From assembly GCF_945906775.1 (NCBI RefSeq), contig NZ_CAMDRE010000001.1, forward strand, positions 2,418,001 through 2,482,000: a stretch of 64,000 bases of DNA, in the 5' to 3' direction. Shown here piece after piece: positions 25,510 to 35,413 of the stretch. Made by a program: the position numbers and the translations under genes. This DNA is from Citrobacter sp. Marseille-Q6884. Its GTDB lineage: Bacteria; Pseudomonadota; Gammaproteobacteria; Enterobacterales; Enterobacteriaceae. Position 1 is the stretch's first letter. Every line of letters starts with the position of its first letter. The notes under the pieces were generated by a model. It searched no databases. It was not told where the DNA came from and saw only the letters and a program-made list of their open reading frames with translations.

Positions 25510-26961
25510 TTACATCGCATGTTTTGGCAGTGTCAAAATAAAGCGGGTTACGCGTGGGTCAGATGTGACGGAGACTTTCCCCTGATGGGCTGTGACAATG
25601 GATTTCACAATGGCGAGGCCAATGCCGCTGCCTTCGCCTTTACGCTGTCGTGATGGGTCTACCCGATAAAAACGGTCGAAGAGCCGGGGAAGATGTTCTG
25701 CGGCTATCTGAGGACCGGGATTCTCAACGACGATCTGTACCTGTTCGTCCGCCTCTTTCACCCGCACAACCACAGACTCGCCTTTTGGGGTGTAACGCAT
25801 GGCGTTGGAAAGCAGGTTGCTCATCGCCCGGCGTAACATCAATGGATCGCCGGAGACCCAGCACGCGCGGCCTTCAAAGCGCAAACTGACCTCGCGTTCT
25901 TCCGCCCACGCTTCGAAGAAATCGAACACTTTGCTGACTTCATCGGCCAGATTGAGCGCTGTTTTTTCCGGGATCAGCTGATTGTTGTCCGCTTGCGCGA
26001 GGAACAGCATATCGCTCACCATTTTCGACATGCGACCAAACTCTTCAAGGTTCGAATAGAGCACATCTTCCAGCTCTTTCTGGCTGCGGGGCAGGCTGAG
26101 CGCGATTTCCGTTTGTGTCACCAGGTTGGTGATCGGGGTGCGGATCTCATGGGCGATATCCGCAGAGAAATTGGACTGGCGTTTAAACACATCTTCGATG
26201 CGCTCAATCATATGGTTAAACGACTCAACCAGTTGCTCCAGTTCAATCGGTACGGCCTGCGGATCCAGACGCACATCCAGATCTTTCGAGGTAATGTTTT
26301 GAATGCGGCGGCTGACGTTACGAATGGGTTCGTGGCCTTTATAGACGGCAAACAGCACGATAAAAATGATCATCATGCTGATCAACGATGCCGACATAAT
26401 TAATTTATTTTTCAGGTCGTTAATATAGTGCAGATGGAAATCTATCGATAACGCCATATACAACGTATAGGCCGCTTTGCCATCGGGGAGTTGGCCGATT
26501 GGCAAACGAATCATTCGCCAGCTTGAGGGCGGCTTCTGCCCGTGAGCATGCCCCTCGGTGTTCAGCGTTGGACCGGATAATAAAAAGACGTTATTGCGCT
26601 GCGCGTTTTTATCCGGCGTTGCGCTGGCGATAAACGGACGCAGATCCGGCGCGCCAGGCGAATGGAAAAGGGCTTTTTGGTTGGCGTCTTCCAGGGAAAT
26701 AATCACGTTGGAATACCCGGCAACCACATTTTTTAACGTTTCCAGTCGGCGGGACTCAGGCTCGTCGGGATGATTAAGAATACGCTCCAGCGTGGTACTG
26801 ATCTCTCTTAAGTCATTAATATCCTGTTCAGCGAAATGGACTTTCACTGAGTGGATCATTATCCAGGCGAAGGCGAAAAATGAGGCGATGGTTGCCAGGC
26901 TGATAAAGAAAGTCAGACGTGTCGCCAGCGAGAAAGGGCGTTGCAAGCGTTTAATGGTCAT
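25510..26961 (-). CDS. cusS: Copper/silver sensor histidine kinase
   Basis: 483 residues. A membrane segment near 17-37, a periplasmic sensor domain with the His-containing HAHGQ segment, and a second membrane segment near 190-210. HAMP follows, then the H-box FSADIAHEIRTP with H271, and the ATPase with N-box SNLLSNAMRYTP and G-boxes GEGSGIGLAIV. It is very close to E. coli CusS. It senses periplasmic Cu(I)/Ag(I) and phosphorylates CusR. Its start overlaps cusR by 11 bp. Confidence 0.96.
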   Translation of the reverse strand: MTIKRLQRPFSLATRLTFFISLATIASFFAFAWIMIHSVKVHFAEQDINDLREISTTLERILNHPDEPESRRLETLKNVVAGYSNVIISLEDANQKALFHSPGAPDLRPFIASATPDKNAQRNNVFLLSGPTLNTEGHAHGQKPPSSWRMIRLPIGQLPDGKAAYTLYMALSIDFHLHYINDLKNKLIMSASLISMMIIFIVLFAVYKGHEPIRNVSRRIQNITSKDLDVRLDPQAVPIELEQLVESFNHMIERIEDVFKRQSNFSADIAHEIRTPITNLVTQTEIALSLPRSQKELEDVLYSNLEEFGRMSKMVSDMLFLAQADNNQLIPEKTALNLADEVSKVFDFFEAWAEEREVSLRFEGRACWVSGDPLMLRRAMSNLLSNAMRYTPKGESVVVRVKEADEQVQIVVENPGPQIAAEHLPRLFDRFYRVDPSRQRKGEGSGIGLAIVKSIVTAHQGKVSVTSDPRVTRFILTLPKHAM

Positions 26962-27634
26962 CCGGTACCTCTAGCATGTATCCCACGCCGCGTACGGTCT
27001 GGATCAGCTTCGGTTCAAAATCATTATCAATTTTGGCTCGCAGGCGCTTAACGGCGACGTCAATGGCGTTGGTGTCGCTGTCAAAATTCATATCCCAGAC
27101 CTGGGAGGCGATCAGCGAACGGGGCAGCACTTCTCCCTGATGGCGCAGAAAAAACTCAAGCAGCGTAAACTCTTTACTGGTGAGGGTAATGCGCGCCCCG
27201 CTGCGGGTGACTTTTCTGCTGACCAGATCGACCATTAAATCCGCTACCTGAAACTGGCTTTCGACAATCACCGCCGCGCCTCGTCGTAACAGCGTTCTGA
27301 CGCGCGCCAGCAGTTCAGCAAAGGCAAAAGGTTTCACCAGATAGTCATCCGCGCCCAATTCCAGACCTTTGACCCGATGTTCAATCGTACCTAACGCCGT
27401 GAGGAGAAGGATCGGCATGCCTTTGTTGGCGGTGCGCAACATCCGCACAATATCCCAACCGTTCACGTCCGGCAGCATGATGTCGAGAATGAGCAGGTCG
27501 TAATCACCTGTCATGGCCAGGTGATATCCGTTCAGACCGTTATCCGCTAAATCCACGACAAAACCTGCTTCTGTCAGGCCTTTAGTCAGGTATTCACCGG
27601 TTTTTTTCTCATCTTCAACGATCAAAATCTTCAT
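26951..27634 (-). CDS. cusR: Copper/silver response regulator
   Basis: 227 residues from MKILIVEDEKKTGEYL; an upstream in-frame start adds six codons. OmpR/PhoB family: receiver with D8, phosphoacceptor D51 in LILDIMLPD and K in LVKPFAF, then a winged helix (LTSKEFTLLEFFLRHQGEVL). It is nearly identical to E. coli CusR. Divergent from cusC, with the shared CusR palindrome between them. Confidence 0.97.
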   Translation of the reverse strand: MKILIVEDEKKTGEYLTKGLTEAGFVVDLADNGLNGYHLAMTGDYDLLILDIMLPDVNGWDIVRMLRTANKGMPILLLTALGTIEHRVKGLELGADDYLVKPFAFAELLARVRTLLRRGAAVIVESQFQVADLMVDLVSRKVTRSGARITLTSKEFTLLEFFLRHQGEVLPRSLIASQVWDMNFDSDTNAIDVAVKRLRAKIDNDFEPKLIQTVRGVGYMLEVPDDH

Positions 27635-27710
27635 ACATTCTCCTTCACGCACCGGTTGTGCGGGCTTTCAATTCTAGAGAAGCCGGATCGGATAGCAATG
27701 AGTTATTGGG

Positions 27711-27732
27711 AAAATGACAGTTTTGTCATTTT
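27711..27732. promoter_or_regulatory. CusR box
   Basis: A 22-bp palindrome with half-sites AAAATGACA and TGTCATTTT separated by four bases, the E. coli CusR/HprR site. It lies centrally between cusR and cusC and would control both directions. Confidence 0.92.
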
Positions 27733-27828
27733 CCTGTCACCGGTTAAACAGAGTCAGTTGGGTAAGGTACAAGACGATAAATTCACACTTATTTAATGGT
27801 TATCGGTCCACTTTGGACGAGAAGAACT

Positions 27829-29211
27829 ATGTGCAAATTTAAACGCCTTACCCTCAGCGCTATCTTTGTGTTGGCCGGATGTTCACTGGCGCCGGACTAT
27901 CAGCGTCCGGCATTGCCTGTGCCGCAACAATTCTCCTTAAGTCAGAACGCGTTGGTTTCGGCCCCCCAGGGGTATCAGGACACGGGCTGGCGCACCTTTT
28001 TCGTCGATGAACAGGTGAAGGCGCTGATTCGTGAAGCGTTAGTGAATAACCGTGATTTGCGCATGGCGACCCTTAAGGTGCAGGAAGCGAGGGCGCAATA
28101 TGGCGTGACGGATGCAGACCGCTACCCGCAGGTGAATGCAGGCTCCAGCGGGACATACAGCGGTAAATTAAAAGGCGATTCCAGCACTAACCGGGAATTT
28201 GAAGCCGGACTCAATCTGAGTTTCGATCTGGATTTCTTTGGCCGGTTAAAAAATATGAGTGAAGCTGACCGGCAGAACTTCTTTGCCAGCGAAGAAGCGC
28301 AGCGGGCTGTGCATATTTTATTGATCTCCAATGTATCGCAAAGTTATTTCAACCAGCGCCTGGCGTATGCGCAACTGCAAATTGCGCAAGAAACGCTGCA
28401 AAACTATCAGCGCTCTTACGCTTTTGTTGAGAAACAGCTATTAACCGGTAGCACCAACGTGCTGGCGCTGGAACAGGCGCGGGGCGTGATTGAAAGCACA
28501 CGCAGCGATATCGCAAAACGTAAAGGCGAACTGGCGCAGGCGAATAATGCATTACAACTGTTGCTGGGGACCTACGGGAAATTACCGGACGATCAGGCGC
28601 GCAGCCACGGCGATATAAAGCCGGTGAAGTTACCGCCAGCGCTCTCATCGCACATCCTCCTGCAACGCCCGGATATTATGGAAGCTGAGCATGGGTTAAT
28701 GGCGGCGAATGCCAATATTGGCGCTGCGCGTGCGGCATTTTTCCCGTCCATTACGCTGACCAGTTCTGTCTCCGGTAGCAGTAGCGACCTCTCCAGTTTA
28801 TTTAATGCGGCCAGCGGCATGTGGAATTTTATCCCGAAAATAGACATCCCGATTTTTAACGCTGGACGTAATCAATCCAATCTCGATCTGGCAGAGATTC
28901 GCCAGCGGCAGTCGGTGGTGAATTACGAGCAAAAAATTCAAAATGCCTTCAAAGAGGTGGCGGATGCCCTGGCGTTGCGCCAAAGCCTTGCCGACCAAAT
29001 TACCGCCCAGCAACGTTATCTGGCCTCGCTGCAAATCACCCTGCAACGCGCCAGAGCGCTCTATCAGAATGGCGCCGTCAGCTATATCGAAGTACTGGAC
29101 GCGGAACGTTCTTTATTCGCAACGCAGCAATCGCTGCTCGATCTTAACTACGCCCAACAAGTTAATGAAATTAAGCTGTTTGCTGCTTTAGGCGGCGGTT
29201 GGGCGGAATAA
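27829..29211 (+). CDS. cusC: Outer membrane channel of the Cus copper/silver efflux system
   Basis: 460 residues from MCKFKRLTLSAIFVLAGCSL, a lipoprotein signal with the lipidated cysteine at 18. TolC-like family, with two repeats of coiled-coil helices: NMSEADRQNFFASEEAQRAV and SNVLALEQARGVIEST in the first, ILLQRPDIMEAEHGLMAANA and the C-terminal GAVSYIEVLDAERSLFATQQ in the second. It is similar to both CusC and plasmid SilC. It forms the trimeric outer membrane exit duct. First gene of cusCFBA. Confidence 0.95.
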   Translation: MCKFKRLTLSAIFVLAGCSLAPDYQRPALPVPQQFSLSQNALVSAPQGYQDTGWRTFFVDEQVKALIREALVNNRDLRMATLKVQEARAQYGVTDADRYPQVNAGSSGTYSGKLKGDSSTNREFEAGLNLSFDLDFFGRLKNMSEADRQNFFASEEAQRAVHILLISNVSQSYFNQRLAYAQLQIAQETLQNYQRSYAFVEKQLLTGSTNVLALEQARGVIESTRSDIAKRKGELAQANNALQLLLGTYGKLPDDQARSHGDIKPVKLPPALSSHILLQRPDIMEAEHGLMAANANIGAARAAFFPSITLTSSVSGSSSDLSSLFNAASGMWNFIPKIDIPIFNAGRNQSNLDLAEIRQRQSVVNYEQKIQNAFKEVADALALRQSLADQITAQQRYLASLQITLQRARALYQNGAVSYIEVLDAERSLFATQQSLLDLNYAQQVNEIKLFAALGGGWAE

Positions 29212-29230
29212 CTACTCAGGAGAATGATGT

Positions 29231-29578
29231 ATGAAAATTACTGCTAAAGCCGCGCTGTTGGGTCTTTTTTCTGTGGTCATGTTGAACGCCCAGGCCAATG
29301 AGCACCAGCATGGTGACATGATGAATATGGCGCCCGCTGCCCAGCAGGAACAAGTCATCAGTGCGATCGGTGTCATCGAATCGATTGATGCAGAAAGCAA
29401 AAAAATCACCATCAAACACGATCCTATTCCGGCCGTGAACTGGCCCGCAATGACCATGCGTTTTACGCAGGTTGCTGATACCCGCGCCGATGATATTAAG
29501 CCTGGCGATAAGGTGGCTTTTACTTTTGTTCAGCAGGGAAATCTCTCCGTGCTACGTGATATTCACATCAGTAAATAA
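29231..29578 (+). CDS. cusF: Periplasmic Cu(I)/Ag(I) chaperone
   Basis: 115 residues with signal peptide ending AQA. The mature OB-fold keeps the metal site: H63, W71, M74 and M76 in KHDPIPAVNWPAMTMRF, with the same spacing as H36, W44, M47 and M49 of CusF. It hands metal to CusB. Precise RBS (AGGAG) before the ATG. Confidence 0.96.
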   Translation: MKITAKAALLGLFSVVMLNAQANEHQHGDMMNMAPAAQQEQVISAIGVIESIDAESKKITIKHDPIPAVNWPAMTMRFTQVADTRADDIKPGDKVAFTFVQQGNLSVLRDIHISK

Positions 29579-29643
29579 CGTCTTTTTATCCTTGCCCGTG
29601 TTCCCCGGAACGCGGGTGAGACACTCGCGCAATGGAAATCACT

Positions 29644-30945
29644 ATGGCGTCTTTAAAAATTAAAAATACCGCGCTTGTTCTCGCCAGTATGGTTGCCGGC
29701 GGGGTTCTTTCTGTTGGTATTTATAGCTATTTTTCATCAGCAAATGTTGCCGCTGATACGGCATCTGCGCCGCAAAAAGAAACGCGAAAAGTCCTGTTCT
29801 GGTATGACCCAATGTATCCCAATACGCGCTTTGACAAGCCGGGTAAATCACCGTTTATGGATATGGATCTGATCCCGAAATATGCCGATGAAGAGAGCGC
29901 AGGCGATGCTGCGCCGGGTGTCCGCATCGATCCGACTCAGACTCAGAATCTGGGGTTAAAAACGGAACCCGTGCGCCGTGGTTCTCTACAATATGCGCAA
30001 ACTTTCCCGGCAAATGTCAGTTATAACGAATACCAGTTTGTCATTGTGCAGGCGCGCTCCGCTGGGTTTATTGAGAAGGTCTATCCGCTTACCGTGGGCG
30101 ACAAAATTAAAAAAGGCGCGCCGCTGATTGAACTGACAATCCCGGATTGGGTTGAAGCGCAGAGTGAATATTTGTTGTTGCGTGAAACGGGCGGTACCAC
30201 AACTCAGGTGGAGGGTATTCTGGAACGATTACGTCTGGCCGGTATGCCAGAGGCAGACATTCAGCGCTTAATCTCCACGCGTAAAATTCAGACCCGCTTC
30301 ATTCTGAGAGCGCCGATTGATGGGGTGATTACCGCATTTGATTTGCGTACAGGGATGAACATTTCAAAAGATAACGTGGTCGCGAAAATTCAGGGCATGG
30401 ACCCGGTGTGGGTCAGTGCATCCGTTCCTGAATCCATCGCCTGGCTGATTAAAGACGCCTCACAGTTTACCATCACCGTTCCCGCGTGGCCTGATAAGCC
30501 CTTCACCATTAGCAAGTGGAGCCTCTTGCCGAGCGTCGATGCCACAACGCGAACCCTCCAGTTGCGCTTGCAGGTTGATAACTCCGATGAGGCGCTCAAA
30601 CCGGGAATGAATGCGTATCTGAAGTTGAAAACGCAAAGTGAGCCAATGTTGCTGATCCCGTCAAAAGCACTGATTGATACCGGCAGCGAGCAACGGGTGA
30701 TAACCGTGGATAGCGAAGGGCGCTTTGTGCCTAAGCAGGTTGCTGTTTTCCATGAATCTCAGGGGGTAACGGCGATCCGCTCCGGCCTGACCGAAGGGGA
30801 AAAAGTGGTTTCCAGCGGTCTGTTCCTCATCGATTCCGAGGCGAATATCGCCGGTGCGCTTGACCGTATGCGCGCTCAGAAAAAGGGCACTGCAGATGCG
30901 GCCACAATGCCGGTTATGCCTGCCCAGGCGACCCACGCACACTGA
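29644..30945 (+). CDS. cusB: Periplasmic adaptor of the Cus efflux system
   Basis: 433 residues from MASLKIKNTALVLASMVAGG, the same start as SilB; an ATG at 29632 is possible. The N-terminal metal-binding methionines are kept in WYDPMYPN and FMDMDLIPKYAD. The membrane fusion fold follows: VQARSAGFIEKVYPLTVGDK (lipoyl), a helical hairpin near QSEYLLLRETGG and beta-barrel SVDATTRTLQLRLQVD. A His-containing C-terminal tail (ATHAH) is present. It links CusA to CusC and receives metal from CusF. Confidence 0.95.
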   Translation: MASLKIKNTALVLASMVAGGVLSVGIYSYFSSANVAADTASAPQKETRKVLFWYDPMYPNTRFDKPGKSPFMDMDLIPKYADEESAGDAAPGVRIDPTQTQNLGLKTEPVRRGSLQYAQTFPANVSYNEYQFVIVQARSAGFIEKVYPLTVGDKIKKGAPLIELTIPDWVEAQSEYLLLRETGGTTTQVEGILERLRLAGMPEADIQRLISTRKIQTRFILRAPIDGVITAFDLRTGMNISKDNVVAKIQGMDPVWVSASVPESIAWLIKDASQFTITVPAWPDKPFTISKWSLLPSVDATTRTLQLRLQVDNSDEALKPGMNAYLKLKTQSEPMLLIPSKALIDTGSEQRVITVDSEGRFVPKQVAVFHESQGVTAIRSGLTEGEKVVSSGLFLIDSEANIAGALDRMRAQKKGTADAATMPVMPAQATHAH

Positions 30946-30956
30946 GGATATGACAA

Positions 30957-33900
30957 ATGATTGAATGGATTATCCGCCGCTCTGTCGCTAACCGTTTTCT
31001 GGTGATGATGGGGGCGCTGTTTGTCAGTATCTGGGGAACGTGGACCATCATTAACACGCCTGTCGATGCCTTGCCGGATCTCTCTGATGTGCAGGTGATC
31101 ATCAAAACCAGCTATCCCGGTCAGGCGCCGCAAATTGTTGAAAACCAGGTGACGTATCCACTCACCACTACCATGCTGTCGGTGCCGGGGGCGAAAACGG
31201 TGCGGGGTTTTTCGCAGTTTGGCGACTCTTACGTCTATGTCATTTTTGAGGATGGCACCGACCCTTACTGGGCACGCTCCCGCGTACTGGAATATCTCAA
31301 CCAGGTGCAGGGGAAATTACCGGCTGGTGTCAGTGCGGAAATGGGACCGGACGCCACTGGCGTTGGCTGGATATTCGAATATGCCCTGGTGGATCGCAGC
31401 GGGAAACACGATCTGGCTGAATTACGCTCGCTGCAGGACTGGTTTTTAAAATATGAGTTAAAAACCATCCCTAACGTCGCGGAAGTGGCCTCGGTTGGGG
31501 GCGTGGTTAAAGAGTATCAGGTCCTTATCGATCCCATGAAGCTGACACAATATGGCATCAGCCTTGCTGAAGTGAAATCTGCGCTGGATGCGTCTAACCA
31601 GGAAGCGGGCGGCTCGTCCGTGGAGATGGCGGAAGCGGAATACATGGTTCGTGCCAGCGGGTATCTGCAAACCCTCGATGACTTTAACAACATTGTGCTG
31701 AAATCAGGGGCTGACGGTGTTCCGGTGTATCTGCGTGATGTTGCGCGAGTTCAGATTGGGCCGGAGATGCGCCGGGGTATTGCTGAGCTGAATGGCGAAG
31801 GCGAAGTGGCGGGTGGCGTGGTGATTCTGCGTTCCGGTAAAAATGCGCGTGAGGTGATCTCGGCCGTTAAGGCGAAACTCGAAACATTGAAAAGCAGCCT
31901 GCCGGAAGGGGTTGAGGTCGTGACAACCTACGATCGTAGCCAACTCATCGATCGCGCCATTGATAACCTGAGCTATAAGCTGCTGGAAGAATTTATCGTT
32001 GTGGCGCTGGTATGTGCGCTGTTCCTGTGGCACATCCGCTCAGCGCTGGTGGCGATCATTTCTCTGCCGCTGGGGCTGTGTATTGCCTTTATCGTGATGC
32101 ATTTTCAGGGACTGAACGCCAATATCATGTCGCTTGGCGGGATTGCCATTGCGGTCGGAGCAATGGTGGATGCCGCCATCGTGATGATTGAAAACGCGCA
32201 CAAACGGCTGGAAGAGTGGGAGCATCAGCATCCGGGAGAAAAACTCGATAACGCCACGCGCTGGCAGGTGATCACCAATGCCTCCGTGGAAGTCGGCCCG
32301 GCACTGTTTATCAGTTTGCTGATTATCACCTTGTCGTTTATTCCTATTTTCACGCTGGAGGGGCAGGAAGGGCGGCTGTTTGGTCCGCTGGCCTTTACCA
32401 AAACCTATGCCATGGCGGGCGCGGCGTTGCTGGCAATCGTGGTGATCCCAATCCTGATGGGATTCTGGATCCGTGGCAAAATCCCGGCTGAGAGCAGTAA
32501 TCCGCTCAACCGTTTTCTGATCCGAATTTACCATCCTCTGCTGCTGAAGGTGCTGCACTGGCCGAAACTCACCCTTCTGGTGGCGGCACTGTCGATCCTG
32601 ACGGTTCTCTGGCCGCTAAATAAAGTCGGCGGGGAGTTCTTACCGCAGATCAACGAAGGCGACCTGCTGTATATGCCATCAACCCTGCCGGGGATCTCTG
32701 CGGCGCAGGCGGCGGATATGCTGCAAAAAACCGACAAGCTGATCATGACGGTGCCGGAAGTGGCGCGCGTGTTCGGTAAAACCGGCAAGGCTGAAACGGC
32801 AACGGATTCCGCCCCGCTGGAAATGGTTGAAACCACGATCCAACTGAAGCCGCAGGATCAATGGCGGCCGGGCATGACGATGGACAAAATCATCGAGGAG
32901 CTGGATAAAACGGTACGCTTACCGGGGCTGGCGAATCTTTGGGTTCCGCCTATTCGTAACCGTATAGATATGCTTTCGACCGGGATCAAAAGTCCTATCG
33001 GTATCAAAGTTTCCGGTACTGTACTGTCGGATATCGATGCCACGGCAGAGCAAATCGAAGAGGTAGCCAGAACCGTGCCTGGAGTGACTTCCGCACTGGC
33101 TGAGCGGCTGGAAGGCGGTCGCTATCTCAGCGTGGATATTAACCGCGAAAAGGCCGCACGGTATGGCATGACCGTAGGTGATGTGCAGTTGTTTATCACC
33201 TCCGCAGTCGGGGGCGCGATGGTGGGGGAAACGGTCGAAGGGATTGCACGCTATCCGATCAATCTTCGCTATCCGCAAAGCTACCGCGACAGCCCGGAAA
33301 CATTGCGACATTTGCCGATCCTGACGCCGATGAAGCAACAGATTACGCTGGCCGATGTGGCGGATGTGAAAGTCGTTTCGGGACCGTCGATGCTGAAAAC
33401 CGAAAACGCACGACCGACCAGTTGGATCTATATCGATGCCCGCGATCGCGACATGGTCTCAGTGGTGAACGACCTGAAAAAAGCGATTGCCGAAAACGTC
33501 CAGTTAAAGCCCGGCACCAGCGTGGCGTTTTCTGGTCAGTTTGAGTTGCTTGAGCGTGCCAGTCATAAGCTGAAACTGATGGTCCCCATGACGTTGATGA
33601 TCATCTTCGTGTTGCTTTATCTGGCATTCCGCCGCGTTGGCGAAGCATTGTTGATCATTACCAGCGTGCCCTTCGCGCTGGTGGGGGGGATCTGGTTTCT
33701 CTACTGGATGGGGTTCCATTTATCAGTGGCGACCGGGACGGGGTTCATCGCGCTGGCCGGCGTTGCCGCCGAGTTTGGCGTGGTAATGCTGATGTACCTG
33801 CGCCATGCCATTGAGGCTGAGCCTGCGCTGGAAAACCCACAAACCTTTACGGCGGATAAACTGGATGAGGCGTTGTACCACGGGGCCGTGCTTCGTGTAC

Positions 33901-34097
33901 GTCCTAAGGCGATGACCGTGGCGGTGATTATTGCGGGTCTGCTCCCTATTTTGTGGGGAACAGGTGCTGGCTCTGAAGTCATGAGCCGAATTGCTGCGCC
34001 GATGATTGGCGGCATGATCACCGCACCATTACTCTCGTTATTTATCATTCCGGCAGCGTATAAACTGATGTGGCTACACCGACATTGTGCAAAATAA
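30957..34097 (+). CDS. cusA: Cu(I)/Ag(I) RND efflux pump
   Basis: 1046 residues, near identical to E. coli CusA (1047). A heavy-metal RND transporter with 12 membrane spans and two large periplasmic loops. The export methionine triad M573 (LLYMPS), M623 (PLEMVE) and M672 (RIDMLS) and proton-relay D405 (AMVDAA) are all present at the E. coli positions. Starts 11 bases after the cusB stop; followed by two terminators. Confidence 0.98.
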   Translation: MIEWIIRRSVANRFLVMMGALFVSIWGTWTIINTPVDALPDLSDVQVIIKTSYPGQAPQIVENQVTYPLTTTMLSVPGAKTVRGFSQFGDSYVYVIFEDGTDPYWARSRVLEYLNQVQGKLPAGVSAEMGPDATGVGWIFEYALVDRSGKHDLAELRSLQDWFLKYELKTIPNVAEVASVGGVVKEYQVLIDPMKLTQYGISLAEVKSALDASNQEAGGSSVEMAEAEYMVRASGYLQTLDDFNNIVLKSGADGVPVYLRDVARVQIGPEMRRGIAELNGEGEVAGGVVILRSGKNAREVISAVKAKLETLKSSLPEGVEVVTTYDRSQLIDRAIDNLSYKLLEEFIVVALVCALFLWHIRSALVAIISLPLGLCIAFIVMHFQGLNANIMSLGGIAIAVGAMVDAAIVMIENAHKRLEEWEHQHPGEKLDNATRWQVITNASVEVGPALFISLLIITLSFIPIFTLEGQEGRLFGPLAFTKTYAMAGAALLAIVVIPILMGFWIRGKIPAESSNPLNRFLIRIYHPLLLKVLHWPKLTLLVAALSILTVLWPLNKVGGEFLPQINEGDLLYMPSTLPGISAAQAADMLQKTDKLIMTVPEVARVFGKTGKAETATDSAPLEMVETTIQLKPQDQWRPGMTMDKIIEELDKTVRLPGLANLWVPPIRNRIDMLSTGIKSPIGIKVSGTVLSDIDATAEQIEEVARTVPGVTSALAERLEGGRYLSVDINREKAARYGMTVGDVQLFITSAVGGAMVGETVEGIARYPINLRYPQSYRDSPETLRHLPILTPMKQQITLADVADVKVVSGPSMLKTENARPTSWIYIDARDRDMVSVVNDLKKAIAENVQLKPGTSVAFSGQFELLERASHKLKLMVPMTLMIIFVLLYLAFRRVGEALLIITSVPFALVGGIWFLYWMGFHLSVATGTGFIALAGVAAEFGVVMLMYLRHAIEAEPALENPQTFTADKLDEALYHGAVLRVRPKAMTVAVIIAGLLPILWGTGAGSEVMSRIAAPMIGGMITAPLLSLFIIPAAYKLMWLHRHCAK

Positions 34098-34112
34098 CGG
34101 CTGGGTATAGTT

Positions 34113-34137
34113 ATAACCCCTTTTCTAAAGGGGTTAT
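34113..34137 (+). terminator. Terminator after cusA
   Basis: ATAACCCCTTT pairs perfectly with AAAGGGGTTAT around a three-base loop, 16 bp beyond the cusA stop. Confidence 0.8.
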
Positions 34138-34194
34138 ATGTTGGTTTTACTTACGTACGAAATATGCCTCTGTTAATTATTCGGTAATTACCGG

Positions 34195-34217
34195 GCCAGC
34201 ACGATGCTGGCTTTTTT
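34195..34217 (+). terminator. Second terminator downstream of cusA
   Basis: GCCAGCA pairs with TGCTGGC around CGA and is followed by six T, a textbook rho-independent terminator. It marks the boundary between the cus operon and the accessory block. Confidence 0.9.
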
Positions 34218-34711
34218 ATGCCTTAAGTTAAATATTTTTAAAATATATCCAAAATTTAAACTGTTCTTTTTTGTAAAAATAAATCGTTACGATTATATTA
34301 TTCGTTAATGATAAAGTGCTGTAAGTATCTGCCATCCCGCCAGTGATAACGTGCGACGCCGGGTTTATAGAGGCCGCCCGTAACCACCGCTCTTTTTCTA
34401 TTTTTTTTCTAAACAATTCTTGCTATTTTTTATTTCCAAATCTGAATTTAAAATGCCTTATTATTCTTTTTTGTTATAGATAATGCGCAAGTTCACATGG
34501 TTTTAGGCAAGGCTTAAGCTAGAATTAAGCTGCATCAAATGTTTTTACGTATCAATCGAAGGCTAAAGATAGTTAAAAACTTAATTTTTCACGCACAGTT
34601 TGACATGGAATCCACTATGGTAATTAAGCACCAGGGGTGGATGCTGATCTCGCGTTTTGTGTGTTCTCACAAACCGGGACATCTCTTAAATATGGAAGTA
34701 AGGGTTTTAGA
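34218..34711 (+). promoter_or_regulatory. AT-rich upstream region of the PilZ gene
   Basis: 494 bp without a gene and strongly AT-rich, in contrast with the cus operon. The promoter of the PilZ-LuxR pair must lie here. The composition is that of DNA often bound by H-NS. Confidence 0.45.
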
Positions 34712-35407
34712 ATGAGTTTTGGATTAGCAAAGGACAATAAGTTTGAAATCATAGCAATCCTTCGCGAAGAGCTGCAAAAGAAGACGAAACTGGAAGTCTT
34801 ATGTGAGAACAGCAATGTTATCACGCAGCTGGAGAAGGTGGATTTCGAACGTTTTGTGATCTCCTGGCAGGGAGACATCGTCCCTGAAAAGGTCCAATAC
34901 TTTATCCTGCACAGTGATAGTGGAATTGTGAAGTTTAGTGCCCGACTCGAAGAGACATCAGTTGCAGGGGCAGAAGCAGGATTGTCTTACTCTATCCCGG
35001 ATATGATTTTCTTTGCTCAGCAGCGACAAAATCAGCGTTTCTCTTTTTTGAAGGGGTACGACTTTTTCTGTTTTGGTCGCTACAAGAACGGAGAAAACTA
35101 CTCGCTCAAGATTAAAAATATCTCTCAGGGCGGTTGCGCATTAATTGTTAAAGATGTGAATGCCCGTTTTCTTTATAAAGACGCGGTGATTAAAAGTGCC
35201 ACTCTGGACTTTGATACGTTTGGCAGTTTACAGCTGGATTTGAAAGTGATTGATGTTGTCATGATCAACGAGTTTGATGAGGATAATCAGCTGTACTCCT
35301 GTTATCAGATATCGTGCGGGTTTGATTTTAAGAACCATCGCGAAGAGGCTGAAGTAGAGAAAATAATCATTAAATTTTTAATGAATAACAAGATTAGAAG
35401 CTTATAA
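34712..35407 (+). CDS. YcgR-like PilZ-domain c-di-GMP receptor
   Basis: 231 residues from MSFGLAKDNKFEIIAI with AGGG before the ATG; a longer frame from 34637 is not favoured. The N-terminal half (1-100) looks like the YcgR-N beta domain (IAILREELQKKTKLEVLC). The PilZ half starts with RxxxR (R105-QNQ-R109 in QQRQNQRFSF) and has NxSxxG (N136-I-S138-QG-G141 in IKNISQGG), the two c-di-GMP binding motifs at normal spacing. Sequence identity to YcgR appears low, so it is not simply the flagellar brake. It is followed after six bases by a LuxR-type gene. Confidence 0.85.
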   Translation: MSFGLAKDNKFEIIAILREELQKKTKLEVLCENSNVITQLEKVDFERFVISWQGDIVPEKVQYFILHSDSGIVKFSARLEETSVAGAEAGLSYSIPDMIFFAQQRQNQRFSFLKGYDFFCFGRYKNGENYSLKIKNISQGGCALIVKDVNARFLYKDAVIKSATLDFDTFGSLQLDLKVIDVVMINEFDEDNQLYSCYQISCGFDFKNHREEAEVEKIIIKFLMNNKIRSL

Positions 35408-35413
35408 GGAACG

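Noticed and set aside
25036..34097. A mobile plasmid-type sil island
   Set aside because: silP, pco genes and Tn7 ends are absent, and CusA, CusR and CusS are close to the E. coli chromosomal proteins.
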